Notes: generated by a model from the letters alone, not told the origin. DNA of 64,000 bases from an uncultured Acidovorax sp. (GCA_913774625.1 CAJYHL010000010.1:124001-188000); one strand, 5' to 3'; shown: positions 18,757 through 27,547, counted from the stretch's first letter. Program-made: numbers and translations.

Positions 18757-20708
18757 ATGACGGTGTCCCAGGGAGCGGAAAGGCGCATGGCGGCATTGAT
18801 GATGCCCACCATGGAATAGGTCTGCGGGAAGTTGCCCCACATCTCGCCGGTCTCGGCATGCGTGTCTTCCGACAGCAGGCCCAGCGGGTTGCGGGCGGCC
18901 AGCATGGCCTCGAAGATCTCGCGCGCCTGGCTGCGGCGGCCGATGCGCGCCAGCGCGTCGATGCGCCAGAAGGTGCAGATGTTGAAGGCGGTGTCGGGCT
19001 TGCCGAAGTCGTCGGCGGCCTCGTAGCGGCGCATGTAGGGGCCGTCGCAGAGCGAGGCTTCCATGGCGTCCACGGTGCTCACGAAGCGCGGGTCGCGCGG
19101 GTCGATCAGGCCGACCTCGGCCATCAGCAGCACGCTGGCGTCCAGCTCGTGGCCGCCGAAGCTCTCGGCGAAGGCCTGGCGCCGGTCGCTCCAGGAGCGG
19201 GCCAGGATCTCGTCGCGCATGCGGCGGGCGTGTTCCTGCCAGTAGCCGGCGCGGCTCTCCAGGCCCAGCTTGGCGGCTATTTTCGCCAGCCGGTCGCAGG
19301 CGGCCCAGCTCATCAGCGCGGACGAGGTGTGGATGCGGGCCCGTGTGCGCAGCTCCCACATGCCGGCGTCGGGCGTGCCGTAGACGCGCACGGCCAGCTC
19401 GCCGATCTGCTCCATGCGGGTGAATTCGGCCTCGCCGCCGGGGTTGAGCAGCCGCCGGTCGTGGAAGGCCTGGGCCGCGCCCAGGATGATGTTGCCGTAC
19501 ACGTCGTGCTGGAAATGCTCGGCCGCCTGGTTGCCCACGCGCACCGGGCCCATGCCGCGGTAGCCCTGCAGGTGGGGCACGAAGAATTCGGGCAGCTCGC
19601 GTTCCAGGCCGATGCCGTAGAGCGGCTGGATGTGGCCTTCGCTCGCCTCGGCCACCACGCTGCTGAGCCAGCGCAGGTAGTCCTCCATGGTGGCGGTTTC
19701 CGACAGGCTGTTGAGCGCGCGAACGACGAAGAACGCATCGCGCAGCCAGCAGTAGCGGTAGTCCCAGTTGCGGCCGCTGTGGGCCGACTCGGGAATGCTG
19801 GTGGTCATGGCCGCCACGATGGCGCCCGTGTCTTCGTAGAGCGAGAGCTTGAGCGTGATGGCCGCGCGGATCACCGCGTCCTGCCACTCCAGCGGCAGGG
19901 CCAGGCGCTGCGTCCACTGGCGCCAGTAGGCGATGGTGTCCTGCTCGTAGGAGCGGGCCGTGTCGGCGATGCCGGTGGGCAGGGCCTCGTCGGCGCCCAG
20001 CAGGAATTCGTAGCCGCGCGAGAGCACGAAGGGCTGGCCCGAAAGCACGTGCGACAGCGGCGCGTCCGTGGTCAGGCGCAGCGTCATCTCGGGACCGACG
20101 AAGCGCACGTGGTGGCTGCCCTGGGTGATCTCGGGCCGCTCGCTGCCCCAGCCGTAGCGCAGGTTGGCGGTCACGCGGATGCGCGGCGAGCCCTGCACCG
20201 GCCGCACGCGGCGCACCAGCAGCATGGGCCGGAAGAAGCGGGCCCGGGCATAAAAGCGCGGGGCGAAGTCGGTGATCTCGATGCTGTTGCCGGACTGGTC
20301 GGTGAGCCGCGTGCGCAGCACGGCGGTATTGGGCTCGTACCACTGGCGGGTTTCGGCCAGGTTCTCCAGCTCGATGGCGAAGCGGCTGCCCTCGTCGCCG
20401 GGCTGGATCAGCGCGTTGAACACCGGGTCGCCGTCGAAGCGCGGCATGCACGACCAGACGATGTGGCCCCGCGCATCGACCAGCGCGCTGATGGAGCAGT
20501 TGCCGACCATGCCCAGCTGCAGCGACGCGTCGGCCGGCGGCGCGAAGCTTTCGGGCCGGGGCAGCAGTTCGCGCGCCACGCGGCGCAGCGCGGAGGGCGG
20601 CGGTGCCGGCAGTTCCGAGGCCGCCACCGCGGGCGTGCCCGGATGGGGCGCGGTGGCCGGCGGCGTCGCCGGGGGCGAGGTGGGAGGCGTCGGAGCGGTG
20701 TCGTTCAT
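18753..20708 (-). CDS. Glycoside hydrolase family 15 protein (trehalase/glucoamylase-like)
   Basis: 651 aa. A Pro/Ala-rich leader of ~55 residues with PPATPPATAP repeats is followed by a trehalase-like N-domain (GNCSISALVDARGHIVWSC) and the (alpha/alpha)6 GH15 catalytic domain (SGRNWDYRYCWLRDAFFVV; ARSWSDRRQAFAESFGG). GH15 proteins hydrolyse alpha-linked glucose; members next to ots genes are often called trehalase-like, but activity is not certain. ATGA overlaps link it to otsB upstream and otsA downstream, so the three are one transcript. Confidence 0.9.
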   Translation of the reverse strand: MNDTAPTPPTSPPATPPATAPHPGTPAVAASELPAPPPSALRRVARELLPRPESFAPPADASLQLGMVGNCSISALVDARGHIVWSCMPRFDGDPVFNALIQPGDEGSRFAIELENLAETRQWYEPNTAVLRTRLTDQSGNSIEITDFAPRFYARARFFRPMLLVRRVRPVQGSPRIRVTANLRYGWGSERPEITQGSHHVRFVGPEMTLRLTTDAPLSHVLSGQPFVLSRGYEFLLGADEALPTGIADTARSYEQDTIAYWRQWTQRLALPLEWQDAVIRAAITLKLSLYEDTGAIVAAMTTSIPESAHSGRNWDYRYCWLRDAFFVVRALNSLSETATMEDYLRWLSSVVAEASEGHIQPLYGIGLERELPEFFVPHLQGYRGMGPVRVGNQAAEHFQHDVYGNIILGAAQAFHDRRLLNPGGEAEFTRMEQIGELAVRVYGTPDAGMWELRTRARIHTSSALMSWAACDRLAKIAAKLGLESRAGYWQEHARRMRDEILARSWSDRRQAFAESFGGHELDASVLLMAEVGLIDPRDPRFVSTVDAMEASLCDGPYMRRYEAADDFGKPDTAFNICTFWRIDALARIGRRSQAREIFEAMLAARNPLGLLSEDTHAETGEMWGNFPQTYSMVGIINAAMRLSAPWDTVI

Positions 20709-21448
20709 GGTGCGTGGGGCAGGCCCTGGGGTGCGGCCATCTGGAAGATCCATTCGCGCAGCACGGTGGTGTCGTCGCAGCGGACCTGGGCCTGGGTCTC
20801 GCCCGGCCCCACCTTGATGCCGATGCCGCCCAGCGCGCGCACGGCCGCGAAGCCGTGCTCGTCGGTCACGTCGTCGCCAGCGAAGAGGGGAATGCGGCCC
20901 TGGAACGGCGCGTGGCGCATGAAGTCGGCGATGGCGCGGCCCTTGTCGGGGCCGGCGGCCTTGATCTCCAGCACGCACTTGCCCTGCAGCAGTTCCATGC
21001 CCGGGGCCTGGGCCAGGGCGTGCTCCACGGCGGCGCGGCACTGGGCCTCCAGCTCGGGGGCCTGGCGGTAGTGCAGGGCCACGCCGGCGCTCTTGGGCTC
21101 CAGCACCAGGGCGGGGTGGCGGTCCAGCATGGGCTGCAGCACCTGCATCACCGGCGCCAGGTCGGGCGCGGGCACGCCGCCCGTCACGCCGTTGCCCAGC
21201 CGGTACTGCGCGCCGTGCTCGGCCGCCAGGGGCAGCTTCAGGGGCGCGAGGAAGTGGTCGATGTCGGCCTGGCGGCGGCCGGTGACGATGGCGAGCGCGC
21301 CGTTCAGCTGCGTGTGCAGCTGCTCCAGCGCGGGAACGATGCCGGGGTGGACCTGCGTCGCATCGGGATGCGGGGCGATGTCGGCCAGCGTGCCGTCGAA
21401 GTCGAGGAATAGCGCGTGGCGCGCCGTCAGCAACGGGAGCTTTTGCAT
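20705..21448 (-). CDS. otsB: Trehalose-6-phosphate phosphatase
   Basis: HAD-family phosphatase of 247 aa that completes trehalose synthesis. The nucleophile motif is FLDFDGTLADI, motif II is VTGRR, and motif IV GDDVTDEHGF carries the metal-binding aspartates; GIKVGPGETQAQVR is typical of OtsB. The ATG at 21448 follows AAGG by eight bases; the track's earlier TTG start adds only eight residues. First gene of the otsB-GH15-otsA operon. Confidence 0.95.
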   Translation of the reverse strand: MQKLPLLTARHALFLDFDGTLADIAPHPDATQVHPGIVPALEQLHTQLNGALAIVTGRRQADIDHFLAPLKLPLAAEHGAQYRLGNGVTGGVPAPDLAPVMQVLQPMLDRHPALVLEPKSAGVALHYRQAPELEAQCRAAVEHALAQAPGMELLQGKCVLEIKAAGPDKGRAIADFMRHAPFQGRIPLFAGDDVTDEHGFAAVRALGGIGIKVGPGETQAQVRCDDTTVLREWIFQMAAPQGLPHAP

Positions 21449-21526
21449 TGGCAAAACCTTAACAAATGGCAACCGGCCCGGCTGTAGGCCATGGGCTACT
21501 GTCGGGCCGGCCGTGCGGGCCCGTGG

Positions 21527-22774
21527 TCAGTGCGCAGCGCCGTCCAGGTGCCGCTGCAGCGCCTCGGTGCGGGCGCGGCGGATGGCCTCGCCCACCTGCG
21601 GGCCGCCCAGGCCGGCGCGGGCGGCTTCTGCGGCGATGGGGCCGGTGGGCACGGCGCGCGCGGCGGCCAGGGCCGCGGCCAGGCGCGGGCGCTGGGGGTA
21701 GGGCGCTTCCTCGAAGCCCAGCCGGCCGCGCGCATCGCATTCGCAGGCCAGCAGCACGTCGGCGAAGCGCTCGGGCTTGCGCAGCGCGTCGCAGCGCTCC
21801 AGCAGGCGCAGCAGGGCGGCCGCGCCCAGTTCGCCGCTGCGGTGGATGTTGCCGTGCTCGCGCGCCACCACGTCGGCGGTTTCGCGGCAGTCCGCCGACA
21901 CGCGCAGGCGCTCGGCCACGCCTTGCAGCAGCCGGGCGCTGCGCGCCTCGTGGCCGATGTGGCGCGGCAGCACGTCGGCCGGCGTCGTGCCCTTGCCCAG
22001 GTCGTGCGTGAGGCAGGCGAAGCGTACGGCGAGCGGCGCCTCGAGGCGCGCTGCCATGTCCAGCACCATCATCAGGTGGATGCCGGTGTCCACCTCGGGG
22101 TGGTATTCGGCGCGCTGGGGAACGCCCCAGAGGCGGGCGACCTCGGGCAGCAGCACGGCGAGCGCGCCGCAGTCACGCAGCACCTCGAACATGCGCGAGG
22201 GCCGGGCTTCCATCAGGCCGCGGGCCAGTTCCTGCCAGACGCGTTCGGGCACCAGGTGGTCGGCCTCGCCGGCTTCTACCATCTCGCGCATGAGCTGCAG
22301 GGTCTCGGGCGCGACGTGGAAGTCGGTGAAGCGCGCGGCGAAGCGCGCCACGCGCAGGATGCGCACCGGGTCCTCGCGGAAGGCGTCGGTGACGTGGCGC
22401 AGCACCCGGGCCTCGATGTCGCGTGCGCCGCCGTAGGGGTCGATCAGGCCGGGGGCGCCCGAATCGACGGGGCCTTCAGCTATGGAATTAATAGTGATGT
22501 CGCGGCGCGAAAGATCTTCTTCCAGCGTCACGTCGGGCGCGGCATGGACGGCGAAGCCACGGTAGCCGTGGCCGCTCTTGCGCTCGGTGCGCGCCAGGGC
22601 GTATTCCTCGCGCGTGGCGGGATGGAGGAAGACGGGGAAGTCGCGCCCCACGGGCAGGAAGCCCTGGGCTTCCATCTCCGCCGGCGTGGCGCCGACGACG
22701 ACCCAGTCGCGGTCATGGACGGGGCGGCCCAGCAGCCTGTCGCGCACCGCGCCGCCCACCAAATAGATCTGCAT
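21527..22774 (-). CDS. cca: CCA tRNA nucleotidyltransferase with HD domain
   Basis: Adds or repairs the 3' CCA of tRNAs. 415 aa, the bacterial multifunctional type: nucleotidyltransferase head [19 protein letters not shown] with the metal motif [22 protein letters not shown]-binding [15 protein letters not shown], and a C-terminal HD phosphohydrolase domain ([12 protein letters not shown]). The ATG at 22774 begins right at the conserved N-terminus. Monocistronic; upstream of otsB in the same direction with a 78-bp gap. Confidence 0.95.
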   Translation of the reverse strand: MQIYLVGGAVRDRLLGRPVHDRDWVVVGATPAEMEAQGFLPVGRDFPVFLHPATREEYALARTERKSGHGYRGFAVHAAPDVTLEEDLSRRDITINSIAEGPVDSGAPGLIDPYGGARDIEARVLRHVTDAFREDPVRILRVARFAARFTDFHVAPETLQLMREMVEAGEADHLVPERVWQELARGLMEARPSRMFEVLRDCGALAVLLPEVARLWGVPQRAEYHPEVDTGIHLMMVLDMAARLEAPLAVRFACLTHDLGKGTTPADVLPRHIGHEARSARLLQGVAERLRVSADCRETADVVAREHGNIHRSGELGAAALLRLLERCDALRKPERFADVLLACECDARGRLGFEEAPYPQRPRLAAALAAARAVPTGPIAAEAARAGLGGPQVGEAIRRARTEALQRHLDGAAH

Positions 22775-22842
22775 GCGGGCAGTGTAGCCACCGGGCCTGC
22801 CTATATTCGGTGTCCTGCCCGTTCTTACCCGATTGCACCGCC

Positions 22843-23301
22843 ATGACCACGCACCCGACCATCGCCATCGCCCAGATGAACCCCGACGGCAGCCTGCCCA
22901 TTCCGGCGCCCGCCCCGGCCCCGGCATCGGCGGCAGCGACCGACACGTCCGAGATGGAGCAGCGCCTGGAAGCCCTGCAGGCGCGGGCCGACGCGCTGCA
23001 GGAAGTGCTGGACAAGCCGCTCAGCGCCATCCTGGCCGAGCACGAGCGCGCCCAGGAGACCGCTGCCGCCTGGGACGCCTTCGGCGCGATGTGGATGCTG
23101 TCGCAGCGCGCCATGCGCCGCGTGGCCATGGACCTGGCCGCGCAACTGGGCGTGAGCGAAGAGGAGGTGGTGCAGCGCGCCCTGGCCCATGCACGCAACG
23201 TGCTGAACGTGGAGGACGAGGACCTGGGCGGCACCGTGGCCCCGGCGCAGCTGGCACACATCGCGCGCCACAAGCCCTTCCTGCGCAAGCAGTTCAGGTG
23301 A
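22843..23301 (+). CDS. Hypothetical protein with coiled-coil region
   Basis: 152-aa protein I do not recognise. After a Pro/Ala linker ([16 protein letters not shown]) it has a probable coiled coil ([20 protein letters not shown]) and an acidic helical region containing [24 protein letters not shown], somewhat like a helix-turn-helix or ribbon-helix pattern. No signal peptide or membrane segment. It is divergent from cca and ends 3 bp from the convergent doxX gene. Codon use fits a real gene. Confidence 0.7.
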   Translation: MTTHPTIAIAQMNPDGSLPIPAPAPAPASAAATDTSEMEQRLEALQARADALQEVLDKPLSAILAEHERAQETAAAWDAFGAMWMLSQRAMRRVAMDLAAQLGVSEEEVVQRALAHARNVLNVEDEDLGGTVAPAQLAHIARHKPFLRKQFR

Positions 23302-23304
23302 CCC

Positions 23305-23805
23305 TCAGTCGATCCCCAGCGCCCGGTCCAGCGCCAGGCTTCCCCCGCCGCGCCCGACCAGGTACAGCATCAGCCCTGCCCAGGACAGGTGCGTGGGCCA
23401 GGCATCGGGATAGACGAACACCTGGATGACCAGGGTCATGCCCAGCAGGGCCAGGGCCGAAAGGCGGGTGAACAGGCCCAGCACCAGCAGCAGCGGGAAC
23501 ACATGCTCCGCCAGGGTGGCCATCTGTGCCGCCAGCTCGGGCGGCAGCAAGGGGAGCCGGTACTCGTCGCGGAACAGCGCGTAGGCGCTGTCGGAGATGC
23601 TGAACCAGCCCTCTACCTTGGTGCGCGCCGACATCCAGAAGATGCCTGCCAGCGCCACGCGGTGGACCAGCGCCAGCAGGCTGTGGGGGGTGAGCCAGGC
23701 GGCGACTGCGGCCAGGCGCGCCAGCCCGGCGCGTAGCCCGCCTTGCGGCGCCATCGCGGAGGGGGCGTGGGTGTGGGCGTGGTCTATGGGTCGGGGTGTG
23801 TTCAT
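23305..23805 (-). CDS. DoxX-family membrane protein (bufferin operon)
   Basis: 166-aa inner-membrane protein with four predicted helices (LVHRVALAGIFWMSARTKVEG, FPLLLVLGLFTRLSALALLGM, HLSWAGLMLYLVGRGGG), the DoxX pattern. A His-rich N-terminus (DHAHTHAPSA) precedes the first helix. The start overlaps the bufC stop as ATGA, making it the last gene of the bufA-bufB-bufC operon. DoxX proteins are frequent companions of MNIO/RiPP metallophore operons, perhaps supplying redox function in the membrane (inference). Confidence 0.87.
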   Translation of the reverse strand: MNTPRPIDHAHTHAPSAMAPQGGLRAGLARLAAVAAWLTPHSLLALVHRVALAGIFWMSARTKVEGWFSISDSAYALFRDEYRLPLLPPELAAQMATLAEHVFPLLLVLGLFTRLSALALLGMTLVIQVFVYPDAWPTHLSWAGLMLYLVGRGGGSLALDRALGID

Positions 23806-24596
23806 GGCGTGGGGGCCGCAGGCGGCGTGGAGTGGGGCAGGGCCAGCGCGCCCGCGTCCAGCAGGCTGCCCAGCAGGTGGGGGAAATCGAGTGCGGGATC
23901 GGCCATCAATGCCTGGGTGGCGGCGTCCTCCAGCGGCAGGCCGGCGGCGCAGGCGTCCAGAAAGACGCAGCCGCCGCGCGGCATGCCGCGCCAGGCCACC
24001 GCCGCACCGGGCCGCGTCAGCAGGGCGCCGTCGCCCGTCCAGGCCAGCGCAGCGTCCACCGGCTGGCCCGCGCGGTGGCATTGCCACAGCGCATAGGCCG
24101 GATGCTCCGTGCACCAGCGCCAGCGCGCGGCGGGGTGGGGGCGCAAGGGCGTCCGGGCCCAGGTATCGGTGGGCTGCCGGCTCCATGCGCCGTGGTCCAG
24201 GGCCGGGGCATCGGCGGCAAGGTGGGCCTCCGTCCAGCAACGGTCCAGCCGGGCCACATCGCTGAGGTAGGGCAACCCGGCGGCGGGCCCGAAGTCCGCC
24301 AGAAATGCGGCAAAGCTGCGGCCATAGGACACCAGCAGGCCGTCGTCCGGTGGCTGGGCGCGTGCGTACACGGCGGCTGCGGCGCGGAACCAATCCTCGC
24401 CCACCAGCTGGCACACGGTGGGGTAGCTGGCCTGCAGCGCGTCAACGCAGCCCTTGAGCACGGTGTTGCGGTACACGGCGAAGCCGGCCTGGGCCTCCAG
24501 CGCCTGCAGCCAGGCCGGCGGCGGGGAAGTGCCTGGGCCTGGGCCTGGGCCCTGCAGCGCGGCGGCCAGGCCGTCCTGGAATGCGCTCAGCTGCAT
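23802..24596 (-). CDS. bufC: HvfC/BufC-family MNIO partner protein (DUF2063)
   Basis: 264-aa partner of the DUF692/MNIO enzyme encoded just upstream. The DUF2063 signature is FAVYRNTVLKGCVDALQASY followed by LVGEDWFRAAAAVYA; in known systems this domain binds the precursor peptide and presents it to the MNIO enzyme. The middle contains SYGRSFAAFLADFGPA and LPYLSDVARLDRCWTEAH. The start lies inside the bufB frame (10-bp overlap). The Gly/Pro run GPGPGPGTSPPP near the N-terminus is low complexity. Confidence 0.88.
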   Translation of the reverse strand: MQLSAFQDGLAAALQGPGPGPGTSPPPAWLQALEAQAGFAVYRNTVLKGCVDALQASYPTVCQLVGEDWFRAAAAVYARAQPPDDGLLVSYGRSFAAFLADFGPAAGLPYLSDVARLDRCWTEAHLAADAPALDHGAWSRQPTDTWARTPLRPHPAARWRWCTEHPAYALWQCHRAGQPVDAALAWTGDGALLTRPGAAVAWRGMPRGGCVFLDACAAGLPLEDAATQALMADPALDFPHLLGSLLDAGALALPHSTPPAAPTP

Positions 24597-25438
24597 GCGG
24601 CCTCCGCAGGCAGCACGGCGGTGAGCAGGCGGTGGGCCTGGTCGCGCTCGTCCAGCAGTACGTCGAAGGCCGGCAGTTGGTCATCGCGCTCGATGAGGGT
24701 GGGCACGGGGCCGGTGCGCGCAATCGCCTGCGCGTACAGCGCCCACACGGCAGGGGCCACGGGCGCGTCGTGGCTGTCGATGAGCAAGGCTGTGCCGTGC
24801 ACCGGATCGGCGTGGTGGCCGGCGAGGTGGATCTCCGCCACCGCAGCCAGCGGGAAGGCCTCCAGATAGCTCCGGGCGCAAAAGCCCAGGTTCTGGGCGC
24901 TGACATGGACATTGTTCACGTCCAGCAGCAGGTGGCAGCCGGTGCGGCGCACCAGCTCGGCCAGGAAGTCGGTTTCGGCCCAGTCGTGGCCGTCGATGTG
25001 CAGGTAGTGCGAGGGGTTTTCGATGGCGATGGGCCGCGCCAGCGCATCCTGGGCGATGGCGATGTTGTCGGCAATGCGCCGCAGCGCCGCCCCCGTGCGC
25101 GGAAACGGCAGCAGGTCGGGCAGGTACTGGCCGCGCCAGGTGGACCAGGCCAGATGCTCCGATACGAGGGCCGGCTCCACGCGGCGCGCCAGGGCTGCCA
25201 GCCGCGCCAGATGGACTGCATCGGGCGGGGCGTCGGCGGCGAGCGACAGGGACACACCATGCAGGGCCACCGGGTGGCGGTCGCGGATGGCGTCCAGCCA
25301 GGCCAGGCGGGGCCCGCCCTCGGCCAGGTAGTTCTCGGGATGCACCTCCCACCACAGGCCGGGTGCGCAGCATTGCAGCGCTTCGCCATAGTGCTGGGGC
25401 TTGAGGCCCAGGCCCGCAGTGAGGGTGCGCGGATGCAT
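24587..25438 (-). CDS. bufB: MNIO-family (DUF692) peptide-modifying iron enzyme, BufB-like
   Basis: 283-aa multinuclear non-heme iron oxidative enzyme. All recurrent MNIO motifs are present: HPENYL, LHGVSLSL, SEHLAWS, IENPSHYL, LLLDVNNVHVSAQNLG, AEIHLAGHH and IDSHDAPV; these carry the His, Asp and Glu iron ligands. Related enzymes convert precursor cysteines, in bufferins to 5-thiooxazoles. It follows the precursor gene by three bases and overlaps bufC, so precursor, enzyme and partner are made together. Assignment to the BufB class rests on the DUF2282 precursor beside it. Confidence 0.93.
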   Translation of the reverse strand: MHPRTLTAGLGLKPQHYGEALQCCAPGLWWEVHPENYLAEGGPRLAWLDAIRDRHPVALHGVSLSLAADAPPDAVHLARLAALARRVEPALVSEHLAWSTWRGQYLPDLLPFPRTGAALRRIADNIAIAQDALARPIAIENPSHYLHIDGHDWAETDFLAELVRRTGCHLLLDVNNVHVSAQNLGFCARSYLEAFPLAAVAEIHLAGHHADPVHGTALLIDSHDAPVAPAVWALYAQAIARTGPVPTLIERDDQLPAFDVLLDERDQAHRLLTAVLPAEAACS

Positions 25439-25441
25439 GGC

Positions 25442-25729
25442 TCAGGCCTTGTTCGGGGTGAGGGAGCCCATGCCCTTGGGCGTCTGGATGGTGGTGCAGG
25501 TGCCTGCGGGCACGAACTTCCAGGCATTGCCCTGATAGTCCATCTTGGACGTGCCTGCACAGGTGGTGCCGGGGCCGGCTGCGCAGTCGTTCTTGCCGGC
25601 GAGCGACACGCCGTAGCACTTTTCCATGGCCGGCTTGGCAGCGTCTGCGGGCTTGTTCTGGGCCAGGGCGGCGCCGGAGGCCAGGGCGGCGAGGGCGATG
25701 GCGCCGAGGCTGAGGGTGCGTGAGGTCAT
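25442..25729 (-). CDS. bufA: BufA1-type bufferin precursor peptide (DUF2282)
   Basis: 95-aa secreted RiPP precursor. A signal peptide ([17 protein letters not shown]) is followed by a compact core with four cysteines: [44 protein letters not shown]. This spacing matches the DUF2282/BufA1 family, whose modified cysteines bind copper in the periplasm (as studied in Caulobacter). Expected path: modification by BufB/BufC in the cytoplasm, then Sec export. Its promoter matches the sigma-F type consensus exactly. Confidence 0.93.
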   Translation of the reverse strand: MTSRTLSLGAIALAALASGAALAQNKPADAAKPAMEKCYGVSLAGKNDCAAGPGTTCAGTSKMDYQGNAWKFVPAGTCTTIQTPKGMGSLTPNKA

Positions 25730-25787
25730 GGGGTTCTCCAAAAAAGGGGGTGACGACCGGATGCCATTCATCCGATCTGCGCTGTAA

Positions 25788-25813
25788 TTCGCGCTGCAGT
25801 GGCGGGCGGTTAC
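25788..25813 (-). promoter_or_regulatory. ECF sigma-F-type promoter of the bufferin operon (GTAACC-N16-CGAA)
   Basis: On the minus strand GTAACC is followed after exactly 16 bases by CGAA, the pattern described for Caulobacter sigma-F promoters. It lies 58 bp before the bufA ATG, leaving a leader of about 50 nt. The same pattern occurs on the other strand before the sigma gene, which makes chance unlikely. Confidence 0.87.
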
Positions 25814-25846
25814 AGCAGGGCTCATCTCTTTTTTTTGGTGCTTCCT

Positions 25847-25872
25847 GTAACCCGATGGGCCCCTCCACCGAA
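25847..25872 (+). promoter_or_regulatory. ECF sigma-F-type promoter of the sigma/anti-sigma pair (GTAACC-N16-CGAA)
   Basis: A second exact GTAACC-N16-CGAA, facing the sigma gene, with CGAA about 19 bp before its ATG. The expected start site is very close to the AGGGAG ribosome site, so the leader would be short. It implies that the sigma factor turns on its own gene. Confidence 0.85.
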
Positions 25873-25891
25873 CTGCCTTCAGGGAGACACC

Positions 25892-26449
25892 ATGGAGATC
25901 GTTGAAGAGCGCTTGAGGGGCCTGCTGCTGCAGGGGCTGGACGCCGATGCCGCGGCCTACCAGCGCTTCTTGAAGGAGCTGAGCGCGCATCTGCGCGCGT
26001 TTCTGCGCCGCCGTTTGGCGCAGCGCCCCGACGAGGTGGAGGATCTGGTGCAGGAAACGCTGCTGGCGGTACACAACCAGCGCCACACCTACCGGCACGA
26101 CATGCCGGTGACCGCCTGGGCGCACGCCATCGCGCGCTACAAGCTCATCGACTGGTGGCGCTCGCATGCCGTGAAGGAGGCGCTCAATGATCCGCTGGAC
26201 GATGCCGAGGAATGGTTCGCCCACAGCGACAGCGAGGCCGCGCAGGCACGCCGTGACCTGGGCCAGTTGCTGCGCACCTTGCCGGACAAGCAGCGCCTGC
26301 CCATCGAGTACGTGAAGCTGGAGGGCTTGTCCGTGGTCGAGACCGCACGCCTTACCGGCCTGTCGGAGTCGGCCGTCAAAGTCGGCGTGCACCGGGGGCT
26401 CAAGGCCCTGGCCGCCAAGATCCGGGGCATGGCGGATGCCAGGCCTTAG
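25892..26449 (+). CDS. sigF: ECF RNA polymerase sigma factor (SigF-like)
   Basis: 185-aa extracytoplasmic-function sigma factor. Region 2 is [25 protein letters not shown] with [19 protein letters not shown]; region 4 is [44 protein letters not shown]. The ATG at 25892 follows AGGGAG; the upstream frame in the track is unrelated. It is followed by a DUF1109/NrsF gene, the pairing known for Caulobacter SigF, and stands divergent from the bufferin operon with matching promoters on both sides. Confidence 0.93.
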   Translation: MEIVEERLRGLLLQGLDADAAAYQRFLKELSAHLRAFLRRRLAQRPDEVEDLVQETLLAVHNQRHTYRHDMPVTAWAHAIARYKLIDWWRSHAVKEALNDPLDDAEEWFAHSDSEAAQARRDLGQLLRTLPDKQRLPIEYVKLEGLSVVETARLTGLSESAVKVGVHRGLKALAAKIRGMADARP

Positions 26450-26550
26450 TTGTATGCATGGGGTGGAAACCGCGCGCTTGCCGGCCGCTGCTGCTGGGCG
26501 GCCCTGGCCGGTACGGCGTTCCGGCGTCCGCAAACCCTGTAGGAGATGGC

Positions 26551-27192
26551 ATGAAGACCGATGAATTGATCCACCTGCTGGCCGCCGATGAGCGGCCCGT
26601 GCGTCGCACTGCGGTCGAGCAGCGCTTTGCTGCGGCCGTCCTGGCCGGCCTGGCAGGGGCGGCTGTGTTGATGGTGGCGCTGTTCGGCCTGCGGCCCGAT
26701 CTGCGGCAGGCCCTGGCATGGCCCATGTTCTGGGGCAAGCTGGTGTTTGCTGGCGCGCTGGCCGCCGCCGGCCTGACGCTGCTGCTGCGCCTGGCCCGCC
26801 CCGGCATGAAGGTCGGCAAGGCGGCCGCCTTGCTGGCCGTGCCGCCGGTGGCGATGTGGGCCTTGGCGGCGCTGGCCTTGGCGCAGGCGGATGGGCCGCA
26901 GCGGTGGCCGCTGGTGCTGGGCAGCACCTGGCATAGCTGCCCGCTCAACATCGCCACCTTGTCGGTGCCCGCCTTCATGGCTGCCTTCTGGGCCCTGCGG
27001 GGCGCTGCCCCTACGCACCTGGCCCGTGCCGGTGCGGTCGCCGGCTTGCTGGCGGGCGCGCTCGGGACACTGGTGTATGCGCTGCATTGCCCCGAAATGG
27101 CCGCGCCCTTCCTGGCCGTGTGGTACGTGGCGGGCATGGCGATTCCCATCGTGCTGGGCGCCTTGCTGGGGCCACGACTGCTGCGCTGGTAG
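26551..27192 (+). CDS. nrsF: NrsF-like anti-sigma factor (DUF1109), six membrane helices
   Basis: 213-aa inner-membrane protein: a short cytoplasmic N-terminus ([17 protein letters not shown]) and about six hydrophobic helices. Two lone cysteines, Cys130 (HSCPLN) and Cys180 (LHCPEM), sit at the positions expected for the conserved pair that NrsF uses to sense metal or redox stress. AGGAG is six bases before the ATG at 26551; the 31-residue upstream extension in the track is ignored. It probably holds the ECF sigma factor at the membrane until stress releases it. Confidence 0.9.
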   Translation: MKTDELIHLLAADERPVRRTAVEQRFAAAVLAGLAGAAVLMVALFGLRPDLRQALAWPMFWGKLVFAGALAAAGLTLLLRLARPGMKVGKAAALLAVPPVAMWALAALALAQADGPQRWPLVLGSTWHSCPLNIATLSVPAFMAAFWALRGAAPTHLARAGAVAGLLAGALGTLVYALHCPEMAAPFLAVWYVAGMAIPIVLGALLGPRLLRW

Positions 27193-27234
27193 GGCGCCGC
27201 GCGCCGCAAGCCCCTTCCTGCGCCAGCCGTTCCG

Positions 27235-27543
27235 TCAGTTGAACACCGGCCTGAAGAAGCTGCGCTCGTAGCTCACGATGCAGCCGGTCTCCTCCGCGTA
27301 GCGGAAGGCCGCCTGGCATTCCGCGTCTTCCATCGACCGCTGCCGGTAGATCTCGTAGGCGGCCAGGCTCTCGAAGGTGAAGAGGGCCAGCGCGATGTTG
27401 TTGGCGCCTTCGCTGGGCATGAAGTAGCCGTGGTGCTGCCCACCGAATTTCTCGACCAGCGGAATCCAGAGACGCCCGTAGTGCTCGAACTCGCGCAGCC
27501 GGGAGGTGTTCAGCACATAGCGCAGGTAGATGGTGACGGCCAT
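27235..27543 (-). CDS. NIPSNAP-family protein
   Basis: 102-aa single-domain NIPSNAP/dimeric alpha-beta-barrel-like protein: it begins MAVTIYLRYVLNTSRLREFE, contains WIPLVEKFGGQHHGYFMPSE and ends YERSFFRPVFN. Function of such proteins in bacteria is not established. It lies four bases after the GST gene and is probably co-transcribed with it. The ATG at 27543 is used; the longer track ORF runs into the GST gene. Confidence 0.85.
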   Translation of the reverse strand: MAVTIYLRYVLNTSRLREFEHYGRLWIPLVEKFGGQHHGYFMPSEGANNIALALFTFESLAAYEIYRQRSMEDAECQAAFRYAEETGCIVSYERSFFRPVFN

Positions 27544-27547
27544 CGCT

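Noticed and set aside
17344-20451. 1035-aa ORF as one giant protein
   Set aside because: It joins otsA to an out-of-frame translation of the GH15 gene; the true otsA start is the ATGA overlap at 18756.
18858-21071. 737-aa plus-strand ORF opposite the trehalose genes
   Set aside because: Shadow of the GH15 and otsB genes; composition is antisense-like.
25799-25891. Upstream extension of the sigma factor ([12 protein letters not shown]...)
   Set aside because: It would be translated from its own promoter region; the ATG at 25892 has a good ribosome site and starts the conserved part.
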